Positions 4,930 to 6,653 of a stretch of 6,653 bases of DNA are shown here, one piece after another. The stretch's first letter is position 1. The number at the start of each line of letters is the position of its first letter. This DNA is from Lachnospiraceae bacterium UBA1766 (GTDB taxonomy: Bacteria > Bacillota > Clostridia > Lachnospirales > Lachnospiraceae): positions 1 through 6,653 of the forward strand of contig DCGY01000061.1 in assembly GCA_002314715.1 (NCBI GenBank), given 5' to 3'. Position numbers and translations under genes: made by a program. Under the pieces are notes generated by a model that saw only the letters and a program-made list of their open reading frames with translations, did not search any database and had not been told where the DNA came from.

Positions 4930-6561
4930 ATGAAAAAAAGGATTATTCAGGCTTATTGCCTGATTACTGTTTTGTTTGTTTTCTTTTTTATCTGGTCCAT
5001 GGGCAAACAGAAGCTGAATATAAAGCGTTTTTATAATTCCGAAGGTTTTCAAAGCATGACGGATTATTCCATGGATTTAAAATTTAATGAAGAATCTCCC
5101 ACAAAGATGAGCTATGTTTATTCATTTGTGTTGGGAAATGTTTCCGACGATTTCAATATGCTGTTTTTTAAGTCCCTTCATTGTTTGGCGAAGGTGAATA
5201 TTGACGGGGAGCGGGTTTATGAATTGGAACGCCCCAAGTCCCTTTTGGGTTGGTCGAGCCCGGGAAATGTCTGGAATCAGTTGACCTTGGAAAGATACTA
5301 CAGTGGAAAAGAGGTTCAAATCGAGCTGATTCCGCTGTATGACGACTTTAAGCCGGGCAATTTGGAAATATACGTGGGAAGTCAGTATGATATTATTGAG
5401 GATATCATGTGGAAGGATTTTCCGACGTTGGTATTATCGTTGTTTTGTATTGGCTTGGGTGTTTTTGAAATAATCACCTTGATTATTATCACGCTAAGGA
5501 AAATTGAAACCCATTTATCTTTGATGATGAGTTTGTTCTACATATTTGCCGGAGCCTGGAAACTGATGGATACGGATACTTACGCACTTTGGGGAACCAG
5601 TTATCCGGGATACGCTGTCTGGCGCTTCCTGCTTTTGATGCTGTTGTCCTGTCCTATGATTTTTGCGATTCGGGAAATGTGCAGAGAGCAGAGAGGTTTG
5701 TGGTGGTTGGCTTGCCTTGTTAACTTTGCCAATATTACGGTTTGTTTGTTCCTGCAGGTATGTGAGATTGCCGATTTGCGTCAGACGGTTACCATTACCC
5801 ATTTATCCTTGTGCTTCACCATGGCATGCATTATACATTTGGCAATCAAAAATGTACGTCTGTTTGGCTATAAGGGAGAAGTGAAGCCGGTAGTATTAAC
5901 CGTTGGAAGTGCCATGATCTGGATGGTTTTTGAAATGGTGGATTATTGCTGCAATACAACATCGGCAGAGAACCTGGCTTTATTTGGTATGCTTGGCTTT
6001 ATTGCGCATGTCTTCCTGTATACGCTTCAGCTTTTCCGCAATATGAAGGAAATGATGGAAGTAGGTATGAGTGCCCGTCAATATGAGAAGATTGCATTTC
6101 ATGATCAGTTGACCGGTTTTTATAATCGCGCGGCTATGGCGAATTATATTGATAATGCGGAGTTCGCACCACAGGAATGTGTGGTGGCGGTGTTTGACCT
6201 GAATAATTTAAAAAAATGCAATGACTCTTTGGGACATGACAAAGGTGATGAATATATCAAGGAAAGCGCCCGGATTATCCGCGAGAGCTTCGGCGATTTG
6301 GGTCAGTGTTATCGCCAGGGTGGCGATGAGTTCGCGGTGATGATGAAACAGGTGTCGGAAGACATTTGCTACGAGCGTGTGGAAGAAATGAAACGCAAGG
6401 TGGCCGCCTATAATTCCCGGAGCAAAGATATTGCCATGGGAATTGCATGTGGATTTGCCAAGTACGATGAACGAGAGGACGAAACCATTTCCGATACAGC
6501 AAAGCGTGCGGATAAGATGATGTATCAGGAAAAGTTTTTGATGAAACAGCAACAAAAGTAG
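4930..6561 (+). CDS. Membrane diguanylate cyclase: extracytoplasmic sensor, 7TM (7TMR-DISM-like), GGDEF
   Basis: A 543-residue receptor predicted to make cyclic di-GMP from two GTP in response to an external signal. A membrane anchor (about 5-24) leads to an extracytoplasmic domain (about 26-160) whose beta-rich end, with IDGERVYELE, resembles the jelly-roll sensor of 7TMR-DISM proteins. Seven hydrophobic helices follow (about 164-192, 196-214, 231-250, 257-277, 286-308, 320-340, 349-369), then a short linker and a GGDEF domain from about 385. The catalytic core is intact: DQLTGFYNR (392-400), FDLNNLKKCNDSLGHDKGDE (422-441) with metal ligand Asp423, and RQGGDEF (462-468). The residues where the inhibitory I-site RxxD should be (455-458) read GDLG, so product inhibition through this site is unlikely. 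Start ATG 4930 follows GGGGGA with a short spacer. It is probably transcribed from the promoter at 4784-4812, leaving a leader of about 110 nt. Ligand unknown. Confidence 0.95.
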   Translation: MKKRIIQAYCLITVLFVFFFIWSMGKQKLNIKRFYNSEGFQSMTDYSMDLKFNEESPTKMSYVYSFVLGNVSDDFNMLFFKSLHCLAKVNIDGERVYELERPKSLLGWSSPGNVWNQLTLERYYSGKEVQIELIPLYDDFKPGNLEIYVGSQYDIIEDIMWKDFPTLVLSLFCIGLGVFEIITLIIITLRKIETHLSLMMSLFYIFAGAWKLMDTDTYALWGTSYPGYAVWRFLLLMLLSCPMIFAIREMCREQRGLWWLACLVNFANITVCLFLQVCEIADLRQTVTITHLSLCFTMACIIHLAIKNVRLFGYKGEVKPVVLTVGSAMIWMVFEMVDYCCNTTSAENLALFGMLGFIAHVFLYTLQLFRNMKEMMEVGMSARQYEKIAFHDQLTGFYNRAAMANYIDNAEFAPQECVVAVFDLNNLKKCNDSLGHDKGDEYIKESARIIRESFGDLGQCYRQGGDEFAVMMKQVSEDICYERVEEMKRKVAAYNSRSKDIAMGIACGFAKYDEREDETISDTAKRADKMMYQEKFLMKQQQK

Positions 6562-6586
6562 CGACCGTTAATTGGGAGAGGCTTTT

Positions 6587-6652
6587 ATGGAAGACAGTTT
6601 AAAAAAGATATATGGTCCAACGCCAATGCCGTCAGCGATCGCAACGACCTGA
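6587..6652 (+). CDS. Short reading frame with strong RBS (21 codons) or start of a frameshifted gene
   Basis: GGGAGAGG (6574-6581) lies 5 nt before ATG 6587, a strong initiation signal 25 nt after the stop of the diguanylate cyclase gene. The direct reading frame gives a 21-residue peptide beginning MEDSLKKIYG and ending at TGA 6650-6652, one base before the window edge. The -1 frame, entered at the A AAA AAG heptamer (6601-6607), stays open to the window end. Options are a small leader peptide, a gene using programmed frameshifting, or a gene damaged by a homopolymer indel. No homologue is recognised and the window is too short to decide. Confidence 0.35.
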   Translation: MEDSLKKIYGPTPMPSAIATT

Positions 6653-6653
6653 T

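Overview
The window looks like a chromosomal segment of a Gram-positive Clostridia member, most likely Lachnospiraceae. The basis is moderate GC, GGAGG-type ribosome binding sites, tRNA genes without an encoded CCA, sigma-A promoters with an extended -10, and a large 7TM-GGDEF receptor. This placement is inference; no marker gene is present. All genes read on the + strand, and no IS element, phage gene or CRISPR array is visible.

Layout. (1) 1-80: the 3' half of a tRNA-Lys(UUU), cut by the window edge at the anticodon, followed by a strong intrinsic terminator. (2) 108-3637: three overlapping genes encoding a MATE-family exporter, a RimK-like ATP-grasp ligase and a FolC/Mur-ligase-like amide ligase. 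The overlaps (14 and 26 nt) imply one translationally coupled operon. Two different ATP-dependent carboxylate-amine ligases next to an exporter suggest a small pathway that makes and exports, or detoxifies, an amino-acid- or peptide-like compound. The FolC-like protein lacks the usual DGAHNP signature, so it is unlikely to be the housekeeping folate enzyme. (3) 3634-3811: a near-consensus promoter whose -35 box contains the stop codon of the FolC-like gene, then a complete tRNA-Leu(UAG), then a terminator. (4) 3847-4776: a CaCA-family calcium/sodium antiporter. (5) 4784-4853: an extended -10 promoter superimposed on a long hairpin-plus-T-tract terminator. (6) 4930-6561: a membrane diguanylate cyclase with an extracytoplasmic domain, seven membrane helices and a GGDEF domain. 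(7) 6587 to the end: the start of a further reading frame with a strong ribosome binding site, possibly a 21-codon peptide or a gene needing a -1 frameshift.

How it works together. The MATE/ATP-grasp/FolC-like cassette is the most interesting unit and may be an uncharacterised biosynthesis-export module. The other genes are housekeeping tRNAs, ion homeostasis and second-messenger signalling. A recurring layout is tRNA, then terminator, then a transporter gene starting about 30 bp later without a visible promoter of its own. This suggests the transporters are expressed by read-through from tRNA transcription units.
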